From Bin80 sp965209015 (lineage in GTDB: Bacteria > Bacteroidota > Rhodothermia > Rhodothermales > Bin80): a stretch of 64,000 nt of DNA. Positions 54,515-63,020 of the stretch are shown one piece after another. Numbering within the stretch: position 1 is the first letter of the stretch; every line of letters starts with the position of its first letter. A program made the position numbers and the translations under genes. The notes beneath the pieces are model-generated. The model saw only the letters and a list, made by a program, of their open reading frames with translations. It had not been told where the DNA came from and made no database searches. The stretch lies in contig OZ242367.1 of the NCBI GenBank assembly GCA_965209015.1, forward strand, positions 1,736,001-1,800,000, given 5' to 3'.

Positions 54515-55531
54515 TCAGAGAATGTCTCCTTTGGTTAACAGTGGAATACGGAGTAAATACATATCTGCGGTCACATAGAGAATACTCCCATCATCACCGA
54601 AGGCGCAATTGGAAGTCGACTGAGTTGTAACCAATGTGCCGAGATGGACTCCTTCGGGACTAATGACCAGTACACCACCAGGACCTGAAGCAAATAAATT
54701 CCCCTTATGGTCTACTTTCAGGCCATCAGGTAATCCCGATACCCCCTCTTCAACAAGATAGGTAGCATCAAAAAAAACTCGACCACTGTCAAGCCCACCA
54801 TCCTCCTGAACATTGTAAGCCATCCAAACTGCATGCACCGGATCAGAATTGGCAACATACAAAGTCTTTTCATCCGGTGAGAATGCTAATCCGTTCGGTC
54901 GGCTCAGTTCAGATTCTAGAAGTGTGACCTTACCTTCAGGAGTGATACTGAACACTCCTTGAAAATCCAACTCTTTTGTTGGATCAGACATCCTAAGTTC
55001 AAGTCCATAGGGAGGATCAGTAAAGTAAAGGGTTCCACTGGAATGGTAAACTAGGTCGTTCGGGCTATTAAACCGTCCGCCATCATATTGATCGGAAATT
55101 GTACTGTAAGTCGGTTCAGGATTGGAAAGAGATCCATTTAAGCGTGCAATCCTACGATCTCCATGTTGGGCAATCACCAAATTCCCATCAGAGTCTAATG
55201 TCAGCCCATTTGGTCCCATACTTCCTTCTCTTGGTTCTGAGCCTGTATATCCACCGGGCTCCAAGAAAACACTTGCATGTTCTCCTTCCATCCACTTATA
55301 AATTTGATTAGAAGGGACATCGGAAAAGAGCAAAAAATCTCCATTATGAACCCATACAGGCCCCTCAGACCATACAAATCCTTCCGACAGAACTTCAAAT
55401 TGTGCAGTTGGAGAGACTAACTCTGTCAGTGCGTCATTTAACACTTGAACTGATCCAATGAAGTCCTGCCCCGAAGCAATAGAAACTTGACTTACAGCGA
55501 GGAATGGAAGAAGATAGAGTAGATGGCGCAT
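54515..55531 (-). CDS. SMP-30/gluconolactonase family protein, exported
   Basis: 338 residues with a signal peptide ending SIASGQ. The six-bladed propeller of the SMP-30/Gnl/LRE family is visible in EGPVWVHNGDFLLFSD, GPNGLTLDSDGNLVIAQ, RFNSPNDLVYHSSGTLYFTDPPYGL, RPNGLAFSPDEKTLYVANS and GLPDGLKVDHKGNLFAS; the metal-binding Glu (EGPVW), Asn (SPNDL) and Asp (LPDGL) are present. It should hydrolyse the lactone made by the PQQ dehydrogenase of the same cluster. The cytochrome c gene ends 21 bp upstream. Confidence 0.9.
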   Translation of the reverse strand: MRHLLYLLPFLAVSQVSIASGQDFIGSVQVLNDALTELVSPTAQFEVLSEGFVWSEGPVWVHNGDFLLFSDVPSNQIYKWMEGEHASVFLEPGGYTGSEPREGSMGPNGLTLDSDGNLVIAQHGDRRIARLNGSLSNPEPTYSTISDQYDGGRFNSPNDLVYHSSGTLYFTDPPYGLELRMSDPTKELDFQGVFSITPEGKVTLLESELSRPNGLAFSPDEKTLYVANSDPVHAVWMAYNVQEDGGLDSGRVFFDATYLVEEGVSGLPDGLKVDHKGNLFASGPGGVLVISPEGVHLGTLVTTQSTSNCAFGDDGSILYVTADMYLLRIPLLTKGDIL

Positions 55532-55552
55532 GAGAACAGTAGATTAATCAAT

Positions 55553-56092
55553 CTAATTTGACACAGTTGTGTCCCTTGAAGTAGGAGGTGAGTTGGACGA
55601 TTGAGGGATTCCCTGATTCGCCTCATCAACTAATTCTTCGTAGCTCCAAGCCTGTTTCCTACCGCTTGTTGCCTGACGAATAAGCTGGATTTCATTTTCT
55701 GTGACAGCCGATGCTTCATTGTCCCACGCAGTTCGAATGTAAGTGAGCAGGGCAGCCATTTCTTCATCACTTAAAGAGGACTTCCATGGTGGCATTGCAC
55801 CGGAATAGACAACTCCACCAACTTCTAATTTTCCGATTAGTCCATCTAATGTAATTCGGATCAATCGGCCTTTGTCACCGGTCACCCATTCAACTTCATT
55901 CAGTGGAGGAAATACTCCCGATATACCTTCTCCATTGGCTTGATGGCAAGATCCACATAAACTCAAATACAGTGATTCCCCGTCACCAACCTGAGAACTC
56001 TGGGCAATACTCCTCTGAATCGGGATGCCCCAAAGTGCTGTAACGCTCAGGATACTGAGAATCCAGTACCTATGGTCTCCTTGGAAAATCAT
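55553..56092 (-). CDS. Periplasmic cytochrome c
   Basis: About 179 residues with an N-terminal export signal (about 1-31, WILSILSVTALWG ... IAQ). One heme-binding site, CGSCH (Cys46, Cys49, His50 counted from 56092), and an axial Met in SGAMPPW define a single-heme class I cytochrome. The C-terminal tail is long and polar. An in-frame ATG at 56143 would add 17 charged residues before the signal, so 56092 is preferred. It is the first gene of the minus-strand sugar-oxidation cluster and is a plausible electron acceptor for the PQQ dehydrogenase. Confidence 0.85.
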   Translation of the reverse strand: MIFQGDHRYWILSILSVTALWGIPIQRSIAQSSQVGDGESLYLSLCGSCHQANGEGISGVFPPLNEVEWVTGDKGRLIRITLDGLIGKLEVGGVVYSGAMPPWKSSLSDEEMAALLTYIRTAWDNEASAVTENEIQLIRQATSGRKQAWSYEELVDEANQGIPQSSNSPPTSRDTTVSN

Positions 56093-56614
56093 ACATAATT
56101 GATCTCTTTTTTCGGAGGCAGGCAGAGTTGAACGAAATTTCAAATCGTTATCGTATAAGCTTATTCAGAGTTCCACGGATTCTAATTCTCAAAGAGGTAA
56201 GAACTGCACGAGATGGATCAAGAATGAACATGAATGGTTGTGATTTCATCAAATTAGTCCTTGCAAACCAACGAAAAGCTGGTCTCCTGAATCCAACCAT
56301 GCTGATACAATGCAACATCAGTCTTATATCTAACCGAATGCTGGAAGGTTCAACCTAATTCAATTCTTCCAACGAAATGGAGTTAGAAAGGGCATTCCAA
56401 AAATACAGCAATGAAGGGGCAAAACCAATATATCAGAAATAGGGACAAAGTCGCCGCTCTGTTGGGGAGCGGAAGGAATCATACTTGATATTTTCTTGGG
56501 AGGCATGGTAAATACGGGTCTCGTCTCCCCTCCCTTTGGAAGGCGTGGTGGGCGGAGAGGAATCCCAATTGTTTGATTGCTTGAAGTGAAAGAACTAATC
56601 GTTTTGGGAGCTTT
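56093..56614. other. Intergenic region upstream of the cytochrome c gene
   Basis: About 520 bp with no recognised gene or RNA. Frames on either strand are short and unlike proteins. It should hold the promoter of the sugar-oxidation cluster near 56100-56200. Confidence 0.4.
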
Positions 56615-57103
56615 TTATGGGGAAATAATCAGCATCAAGTCGTAGTCATGGTCAATGATCTGGATAGGGGCTTGGTAAAATGGAATAATATAATTTCCCT
56701 TCCTATCGTGAGATAGTTCGTTAGAGTTGAACGTGAGCATCCCACCGTCATATGAACCCTGAAAAGTGTAATCTTGCATGATTCTGTTGGAAGTTATACT
56801 TCGCTCTAGTTCATAGCGACGAACCTCATCAAAATTTTGTCCTACACGAAGTGAAATATCCGAGATTTCGTAACTACGTCGAATTTGAATGGTCGCAGGA
56901 GTAGTTCCTTGTTGTGATCCATCAACAAAAATCCAAGCCCGTTTCAGTTCGTCTGATGCGGTGGAGGTTGAATCTTTGGTAGGGTGGGAGGTCACGGTAA
57001 GGCCCGCAGGGCTCATGATACAACCGCCATTCAGTATTGCCAATAATATGATCAAAGTCCGCAAGTATCCCATGAGCATGAGCATGAGCATGAATGAAAC
57101 CAA
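56615..57103 (-). CDS. Small lipoprotein, possibly PEGA-like
   Basis: Up to 162 residues. A hydrophobic N-terminus with a lipobox-like end (LLAILNGGC) suggests a lipoprotein. The middle segment WIFVDGSQQGTTPATIQIRR resembles a PEGA-type beta domain (extracytoplasmic, often carbohydrate- or envelope-associated). I do not recognise the rest. The start is uncertain because ATGs at 57103, 57091, 57085, 57079 and 57073 are all in frame, created by a hexamer repeat; the last one (MGYLRTLIILL) gives the best signal peptide. Confidence 0.55.
   Translation of the reverse strand: MVSFMLMLMLMGYLRTLIILLAILNGGCIMSPAGLTVTSHPTKDSTSTASDELKRAWIFVDGSQQGTTPATIQIRRSYEISDISLRVGQNFDEVRRYELERSITSNRIMQDYTFQGSYDGGMLTFNSNELSHDRKGNYIIPFYQAPIQIIDHDYDLMLIISP
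57071..57088. repeat. Triple hexamer tandem repeat at the lipoprotein start
   Basis: Three perfect CATGAG units, followed by CATGAA. On the coding (minus) strand they read as repeated ATG CTC codons at the start of the lipoprotein gene, so changes in copy number would keep frame but shift the number of possible start codons. Confidence 0.8.
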
Positions 57104-57713
57104 TATACGATAGAGTTGAATATAGATTTGAGTCTTTCTGCCTCAACTATGGTCATTCCCACTTACAACCTTAAATAGTTTTTCTTAGGACTCAAATTAT
57201 TTTGATCAGATAGAACCTATTTGCTAAATCCTTAACATGCCCAGAAGAGACCAAGATTGAATGTTTTGGTTAACATATGCAAATGCTGGAGCAATTACTC
57301 AGACATATGTTTTCATGCAGACATTCAATACAAGCCCGATTCTCCATGGGAGGGCCTGCATTGAATGGATTCAAAACTGATTAAATGCTCCCATCTGAGA
57401 CAGCGATCACCGAAATATTATCCTGCTGGAACACGTTAGTCCTAACCTTCATCAAGAGTTTATGCCAATCCGAGCCATATATGTACAGGCCAAGGAAGGA
57501 GTATAATATATGTTAAAGGGAGGTTGCTGGGACTAATATATGTTTTAGATTGAGTGTGGTGGATAAGATAAGGGTTACGAATAGATTTTTACATGCCTAA
57601 TTAATTCACTTATTTCCGGAAATTTTCGATCTATGGGCCGATTCATGCACGATTAAATTTGGTATTCTGCGTACATTGCCGCATTTTTGGGGAAAATACA
57701 TACAATTATTACC
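57104..57713. other. Intergenic region upstream of the sugar transporter
   Basis: About 600 bp between divergent genes with no coding sequence recognised. An 11-bp direct repeat (TAATATATGTT at 57504-57514 and 57534-57544, 30 bp apart) lies about 170 bp before the transporter start and could be an operator. Scattered CATTCAAT/ATTGAATG words occur at about 57255-57370. Confidence 0.4.
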
Positions 57714-59072
57714 ATGACTCGAGTAATCTGGGCTTCTGTAGTTGCTGCGCTCGGAGGCTTATTATTTGGATTTGATACGGCGGTGATCTCTGGCGCAGAG
57801 GGTAACCTTCGAGTATTATACGATCCAACCTATCAGCGCCTCAGTGCCATATTTGGTAATCCTGCCTTCTGGCATGGGACTCTCGTGGCTAGTGCTCTGG
57901 TAGGGACCATCATAGGTTCCCTCGCCTTTGCAAAGCCGGCCGATCGTTATGGCCGACGTCCAATGCTTATGATTATGGGACTCCTCTACTTAGTATCCGC
58001 ATTGGGAAGTGCACTCGCGTGGAGTGCAGAATCCTTCACCTTCTTTCGTCTGATTGGTGGACTGGGAGTTGGAGGTGCATCAGTCGTTGCACCAATGTAT
58101 GTAGCCGAAATTGCACCTGCCAATATGCGTGGAAGGCTCGTCGCTATGGTTCAACTTAATATCGTACTTGGAATTCTGGTCGCATATCTATCCAATTTTG
58201 TGATTGCATCCTTTGAACTCGGAAATATTGAATGGCGGTGGATGTTTGGAGTGGAAGCGATTCCAGCTCTTGCATTCACATTCTTGTTATTTACGAACCC
58301 CAGAAGCCCACGCTGGCTTGTTGCACAGGGAAGAGATGAGGAGGCAGAACTTGTCCTTCAGTCCATCGCTGGAAAGGAATTCAATGTGGCAAAAGAGTTG
58401 AGTGCAATACGAAATTCCCTCGTGGAAGCACGAGATCATCTTACTGAAAAGTTTTTCCAGCCCAAATATATTAAACCGATTCTACTTGCCGTAGCGATTG
58501 CCGCATTTAACCAACTCTCTGGAATTAATGCACTGATTTACTATACACGACGGATATTTGAGATGGCAGGGGCATCCGGTACGTCTGCACTCCTACAATC
58601 AGTTATCATTGGCGGAGTCAATCTGATCATGACTGCCACCGCTCTTATGGTGATTGACAAGCTCGGCCGAAAAAAATTGATGCTCGTGGGATCAGTTGGG
58701 TACATTGTGAGCTTAGGAGCAACCGCAATTGCCTTCTATACCGACACAACAGGGCCGGTTGTACTTGCGAGTCTAATGGTATTTATCGCTTCGCATGCGT
58801 TCGGGCAGGGAGCAGTGATCTGGGTATTCATTGGAGAAATTTTCCCGAATAGTATCCGAGCACGGGGACAAAGTCTTGGGAGTTTTGTCCACTGGATCAT
58901 GGCTGCAATCATCTCCCTAACATTCCCTATGATCGCAGAAGTGTCCGGTGCACATATTTTTGCATTCTACGCTGTATGTATGGTTGGTCAACTGCTGTGG
59001 GTCATCTTTGTCATGCCGGAAACAAAGGGAATTCCGCTTGAAGAAATGAATAAAAAACTGGATATTGACTAA
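57714..59072 (+). CDS. Sugar porter family MFS transporter
   Basis: 452 residues, twelve membrane helices. The sugar-porter signatures are all seen: GGLLFGFDTAVISGAEG, DRYGRRP in the first half, the PMYVAEIAP motif, AFNQLSGINALIYYT (sugar-binding QQ/QL.G region), DKLGRKK, GEIFPNSIRARG and the C-terminal PETKG. It should import a hexose or pentose with protons. The ATG at 57714 directly before the first helix is chosen over one at 57687. The next gene begins 5 bp after its stop. Confidence 0.93.
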   Translation: MTRVIWASVVAALGGLLFGFDTAVISGAEGNLRVLYDPTYQRLSAIFGNPAFWHGTLVASALVGTIIGSLAFAKPADRYGRRPMLMIMGLLYLVSALGSALAWSAESFTFFRLIGGLGVGGASVVAPMYVAEIAPANMRGRLVAMVQLNIVLGILVAYLSNFVIASFELGNIEWRWMFGVEAIPALAFTFLLFTNPRSPRWLVAQGRDEEAELVLQSIAGKEFNVAKELSAIRNSLVEARDHLTEKFFQPKYIKPILLAVAIAAFNQLSGINALIYYTRRIFEMAGASGTSALLQSVIIGGVNLIMTATALMVIDKLGRKKLMLVGSVGYIVSLGATAIAFYTDTTGPVVLASLMVFIASHAFGQGAVIWVFIGEIFPNSIRARGQSLGSFVHWIMAAIISLTFPMIAEVSGAHIFAFYAVCMVGQLLWVIFVMPETKGIPLEEMNKKLDID

Positions 59073-59077
59073 TTGGG

Positions 59078-60634
59078 ATGCTTTCAATCGTTGACTTAAT
59101 TGTGATTCTAGTCTATTTGGTAGGCATTGCAGCGTTAGGAATCCGACTGGGGGGGCAGCAGCGTTCCACAGATGACTATTTTTTGGGAGGCCGAGATCTT
59201 CCCTGGTGGGCAGTTTGCTTTTCAGTTGTTGCTACGGAAACCAGTACCCTGACTATTATTGGTGTACCTGCGGTTTCCTATGGGGGGACTATGATATTTT
59301 TTCAACTCACGGGTGGATATCTCTTGGGACGTATAGCCGTTAGCCTACTCTTCTTACCTCGCTACTTTAAGGGCGAGATGAATACGGCATATGCTTACCT
59401 CGGAAAACGATTTGGGGACCGGATGCGCTCTACGGCTTCAATTACTTTTATGGTCACCAGACTATTAGCGGACGGCGTTCGACTATTTGCGACTGCGATT
59501 CCGATCAAAGTGATTGTTGATTCAGCAGGTATGAGTTTGATGGGGGAACCTATCTCTTATGGGCAAATTATTCTTCTACTTGGAGTAGTGACTGCCGTGT
59601 ATACTATGGTAGGAGGAATTCGGGCCGTCATTTGGATTGATGTTGTACAGATGGTTCTGTACCTATCGGGAGGAGTTTTCTGTGCCATTCTTCTACTCAA
59701 TGGTCTTCCAGATAACTGGTTTCAGTTGGCAGCACAGCAAAATAAATTTGCCGTAATTGACCTTGGTCTAGGCAGTTCCCTTTCCGATTTAATTACTCAA
59801 CCATACATCACCCTTTCTGCGGTCATTGGGGGAGGGGTATTTTCCATGGCCTCACATGGTACAGATCAACTTATCGTCCAGAGATTACTCACATGTAGAA
59901 ACCTCAAAGATAGTCAGCTTGCTCTCATTGGTAGTTCTATACTGGTTGCAGTACAGTTTGCGCTTTTTCTCGCTATCGGTGTACTGCTCTGGATCCATTA
60001 CGGTGGCCTCACTCCTCAGGAATTGGGGCTGTCGCGCGGGGATGAGGTATTTCCACGTTATATTATTGAAGGCCTGCCTGTGGGGATCTCTGGATTACTT
60101 CTGGCTGGAATATTAGCTGCTGCTATGAGCACTCTGTCTTCTTCGCTGAACTCTCTCGCTTCATCTTCCATGTTAGATATGGTTGAACGATATATAAAGG
60201 CACCATTGAATGAAACCAGAAGATTACTTTTTTCGAGAGGCTTAACTGTCTTTTGGGCAGGTCTGTTTATACTATTTGCCAGTTTATTTGAAAATACTGA
60301 AAACCCTGTCGTTGAACTTGGCCTTGCAATCGCTTCGTTCACTTATGGAGGCCTTTTAGGAGGCTTTCTCCTTGGAATTTTGATCAGGAGGGCACATGAA
60401 TGGGATGCGGTCATTGCATTCTGCGTCACGATAGTGACGATGGTGATAATTATTTTCGGTGTCTGGTACAGTCCAGCGGATGGTTGGATATTTTATTTTA
60501 ATCCATCAGATATAATGATTGAAACAGCTAGCCTGCGACAAATCGCATGGCCTTGGTATACCTTAATTGGAAGCATTCTTTGCATAGGTCTAGGATTCCT
60601 TCTCTCACTTCGTCACAGACACACGAACCTCTGA
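59078..60634 (+). CDS. Sodium/solute symporter (SSS family)
   Basis: 518 residues, about thirteen membrane helices. Family features are DYFLGGRDLPWWAV near the N-terminus, FSVVATETSTLTIIG, the sodium-site region AVIWIDVVQMVLYL, SHGTDQLIVQRLL and AAAMSTLSSSLNSLASS. It would use the sodium gradient to import a sugar, inositol or similar solute. Located 5 bp after the sugar MFS transporter and 4 bp before the HD phosphodiesterase gene, so the three form one transcript. Confidence 0.9.
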   Translation: MLSIVDLIVILVYLVGIAALGIRLGGQQRSTDDYFLGGRDLPWWAVCFSVVATETSTLTIIGVPAVSYGGTMIFFQLTGGYLLGRIAVSLLFLPRYFKGEMNTAYAYLGKRFGDRMRSTASITFMVTRLLADGVRLFATAIPIKVIVDSAGMSLMGEPISYGQIILLLGVVTAVYTMVGGIRAVIWIDVVQMVLYLSGGVFCAILLLNGLPDNWFQLAAQQNKFAVIDLGLGSSLSDLITQPYITLSAVIGGGVFSMASHGTDQLIVQRLLTCRNLKDSQLALIGSSILVAVQFALFLAIGVLLWIHYGGLTPQELGLSRGDEVFPRYIIEGLPVGISGLLLAGILAAAMSTLSSSLNSLASSSMLDMVERYIKAPLNETRRLLFSRGLTVFWAGLFILFASLFENTENPVVELGLAIASFTYGGLLGGFLLGILIRRAHEWDAVIAFCVTIVTMVIIIFGVWYSPADGWIFYFNPSDIMIETASLRQIAWPWYTLIGSILCIGLGFLLSLRHRHTNL

Positions 60635-60638
60635 CTTT

Positions 60639-62969
60639 ATGCGACTGTCCCAATCTTCAGAAAATTGGCATTTTATCACTTCACTCCGCAAAATGCTTAA
60701 CCCTAAGTTTGGAATCTTCGTGGTGTTAGTGGTACTGACTACTTTTGCATTTAAGCAGACGAGTAGACCACAATCATTCGTATTTGTTGGAGATCGGTGG
60801 CAAAAAGAAACCTTGGTTGCTGAGTTTCAATTTCCCATTTATAAATCTGAAGACTCGCTCCGCGCAGAGAGGCAGCGCATACGTGATCAGATCGAACCGA
60901 TATTCTATACATTCTCCGGTGCAAGACTACAAACGGAAGAAGCAGCTGACTCTATTTCTAGAGCACTGGACAGAGCGTTTGCAGCTTACACAAAATACCT
61001 TATTGGGGCCAGGAGAGATTCATTAGCTGCCGGAAATAATCCTTCCCTTGTCAGCCTATCCGAGATCACAATTGAAGATTCACTAAGGTTTATGGAGTTA
61101 CGTCTTCAGGCTCCCATTCGACTCAGTGATCGTGTATGGCACCTACTTGGATGGGATTATGCTCGTAAAAGCCCTGACATCTTTACCACAGGTATGTCAA
61201 CCCCACCAGACATACCTTTATTTGAACGGATCCTAAACGCAGTAACTACCCGAAGTCAGCGCATGCAAGTTCAAGGAGTTCTCGATATCCCGATAGACTC
61301 TATCCGTTCATCGTTCGTGATTGTTCGTGATACCCTTGAACAGACATTTGACCGTAGACGTACATCGGATACTGTAGGTCAATATGAGGCTCGTGAACGT
61401 ATTCAGCTCTGGCTTGAGGAGACCGTCCTACAGGAGGCGTCTCTTCTTCTAACCCCGATGGCGATCAGCCAATTTATCGAATCCGTATTTGTACCATCAC
61501 TCATTTATCAGTCTGATCCAACAGAAGTACGAAGAAAGGAGGCCGAAGAGCGTATCCTTCCTTCTCGTGGAATGGTGGCTGAGGGGGAAGAAGTTGTGCG
61601 TAACGGAGAACTCATTACCCCAGAGATCAAGCAAAAACTTGATTCACTTGAGCGAGAACTGGGGAGCGAGTTACCAGAGTCTCAGAGTAGACTTCGTATC
61701 CTCGGTCGAATCTTGTTGGCCTTAACGACCATTGGCATTTTTGCACTATTCTTAAAAAATGCTCGCCCTGAGGTCTTTTCCAGCATTAAATCGGTGATTC
61801 TGCTTTCACTGCTCTATGCAGGTACAGTGATCTTGTTTGCCACGGTTATTCGACTTGACCCAGGCGAACTCATATATGCCGTACCTGTGGTGATCGTCTC
61901 TGTGTTGTTAACGGTAATTTTTGACTCACGTCTTGCTCTTTTTGGCACCCTTGCTTTGGCACTGGTGGGTGGATTTCTGTTGAGTTCTGATTTCACATAT
62001 ACTTGGGCAACTTTGGTCGGGGGGGCTGTAGCAATATTCAGTGCTAGAGGTTTACGGAATCGGGGACAGCTATTTCTAACCGCCGCCTATGCATTTGGAG
62101 GATATGTCCTGGCTTTATTCACAGTATGGTTATACGAGGGAGGAGCATGGTCACAAATCCAAGAATATCTGCTATATGCAGGATTAGGTTCATTTCTACT
62201 CGTTACAGCCTCGCCATTTCTCTGGATTTTGGAGCGTATATTTGATATTACTACAGATTTACGACTACTTGAACTTTCAGATACAAATCATCCCTTGCTC
62301 AAAGAATTGGTGAAACTAGCCCCTGGAACCTCAAATCATTCAATGCAGGTATCCAGTTTGGCTGGATCAGTGGCAGATGCAGTGAATGCAAATAGTCTAC
62401 TGACGCGAGTTGGTGCACTCTATCATGATGTTGGAAAACTTTCTTCACCAGAGTACTTTATTGAAAATCAGTCTGACCAAATTAATCCCCACAACGATCT
62501 AGATCCAGAAGAAAGTGCAGATATAATTATTAGTCACGTTAGCAAAGGGCTTGAACTCGGAGAGCGCTACCGATTACCCTCAAAAGTTCTACACCTTATT
62601 GCCTCACATCATGGGACGACTCGAACAGAATATTTTTATCAGAAAGCACTTGAGCAAGCGAATACAAGCGGAAAGGACTTTCACGAGGATGCATTCAAAT
62701 ATCCAGGACCCCGACCCAATTCAAAGGAGGCCGGGATTTTAATGTTAACCGATACGGTTGAGGCAGCCAGTCGAACGTTGCAGGATATCACCGGAGAGAA
62801 ATTAGAGGGGCTGGTTGATGAACTTATCAACCAAAAAGTAGCGAGTGGTCAGTTGGACGACACCGGTTTGACTTTCCGAGATATTTCTCGCACAAAGAAA
62901 GTCCTGTTGGAACAGCTTCTTGCTATCCATCATGTCCGACTAAGCTATCCTAAGGCGGGCAACTCGTAG
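60639..62969 (+). CDS. 7TM-HD phosphodiesterase (PgpH/YqfF family, c-di-AMP type)
   Basis: 776 residues. An N-terminal membrane helix (GIFVVLVVLTTF), an extracytoplasmic domain to about 360 with the family's start (RWQKETLVAEFQFPIYKSEDSL), seven membrane helices (about 365-545) and a cytoplasmic HD domain. The HD residues are His567 (TSNHSMQ), His596-Asp597 (YHDVGKL), and later the SHV and SHHGTT histidines. Relatives hydrolyse cyclic di-AMP. In a Bacteroidota-like background c-di-AMP links to osmolyte balance, so sitting behind a sodium symporter is suggestive (inference). The length is slightly above the roughly 720 residues of Listeria PgpH. Confidence 0.9.
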   Translation: MRLSQSSENWHFITSLRKMLNPKFGIFVVLVVLTTFAFKQTSRPQSFVFVGDRWQKETLVAEFQFPIYKSEDSLRAERQRIRDQIEPIFYTFSGARLQTEEAADSISRALDRAFAAYTKYLIGARRDSLAAGNNPSLVSLSEITIEDSLRFMELRLQAPIRLSDRVWHLLGWDYARKSPDIFTTGMSTPPDIPLFERILNAVTTRSQRMQVQGVLDIPIDSIRSSFVIVRDTLEQTFDRRRTSDTVGQYEARERIQLWLEETVLQEASLLLTPMAISQFIESVFVPSLIYQSDPTEVRRKEAEERILPSRGMVAEGEEVVRNGELITPEIKQKLDSLERELGSELPESQSRLRILGRILLALTTIGIFALFLKNARPEVFSSIKSVILLSLLYAGTVILFATVIRLDPGELIYAVPVVIVSVLLTVIFDSRLALFGTLALALVGGFLLSSDFTYTWATLVGGAVAIFSARGLRNRGQLFLTAAYAFGGYVLALFTVWLYEGGAWSQIQEYLLYAGLGSFLLVTASPFLWILERIFDITTDLRLLELSDTNHPLLKELVKLAPGTSNHSMQVSSLAGSVADAVNANSLLTRVGALYHDVGKLSSPEYFIENQSDQINPHNDLDPEESADIIISHVSKGLELGERYRLPSKVLHLIASHHGTTRTEYFYQKALEQANTSGKDFHEDAFKYPGPRPNSKEAGILMLTDTVEAASRTLQDITGEKLEGLVDELINQKVASGQLDDTGLTFRDISRTKKVLLEQLLAIHHVRLSYPKAGNS

Positions 62970-62977
62970 ATAATTTG

Positions 62978-63004
62978 TTGGAGTCTAAATATTTTAGGCT
63001 TCAA
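62978..63004. terminator. Hairpin between convergent genes, possible bidirectional terminator
   Basis: A 12-bp stem with two G-U pairs (arms 62978-62989 and 62993-63004) and a 3-nt loop lies between the HD gene (+) and the reductase-like gene (-). No clear T-tract follows on either strand. Confidence 0.45.
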
Positions 63005-63020
63005 GGTAAGACAATTCAAG

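Noticed and set aside
57071..57094. Tandem hexamers as a CRISPR or MITE end
   Set aside because: The units are adjacent, 6 bp long and lie within a coding start; there are no spacers or inverted ends.
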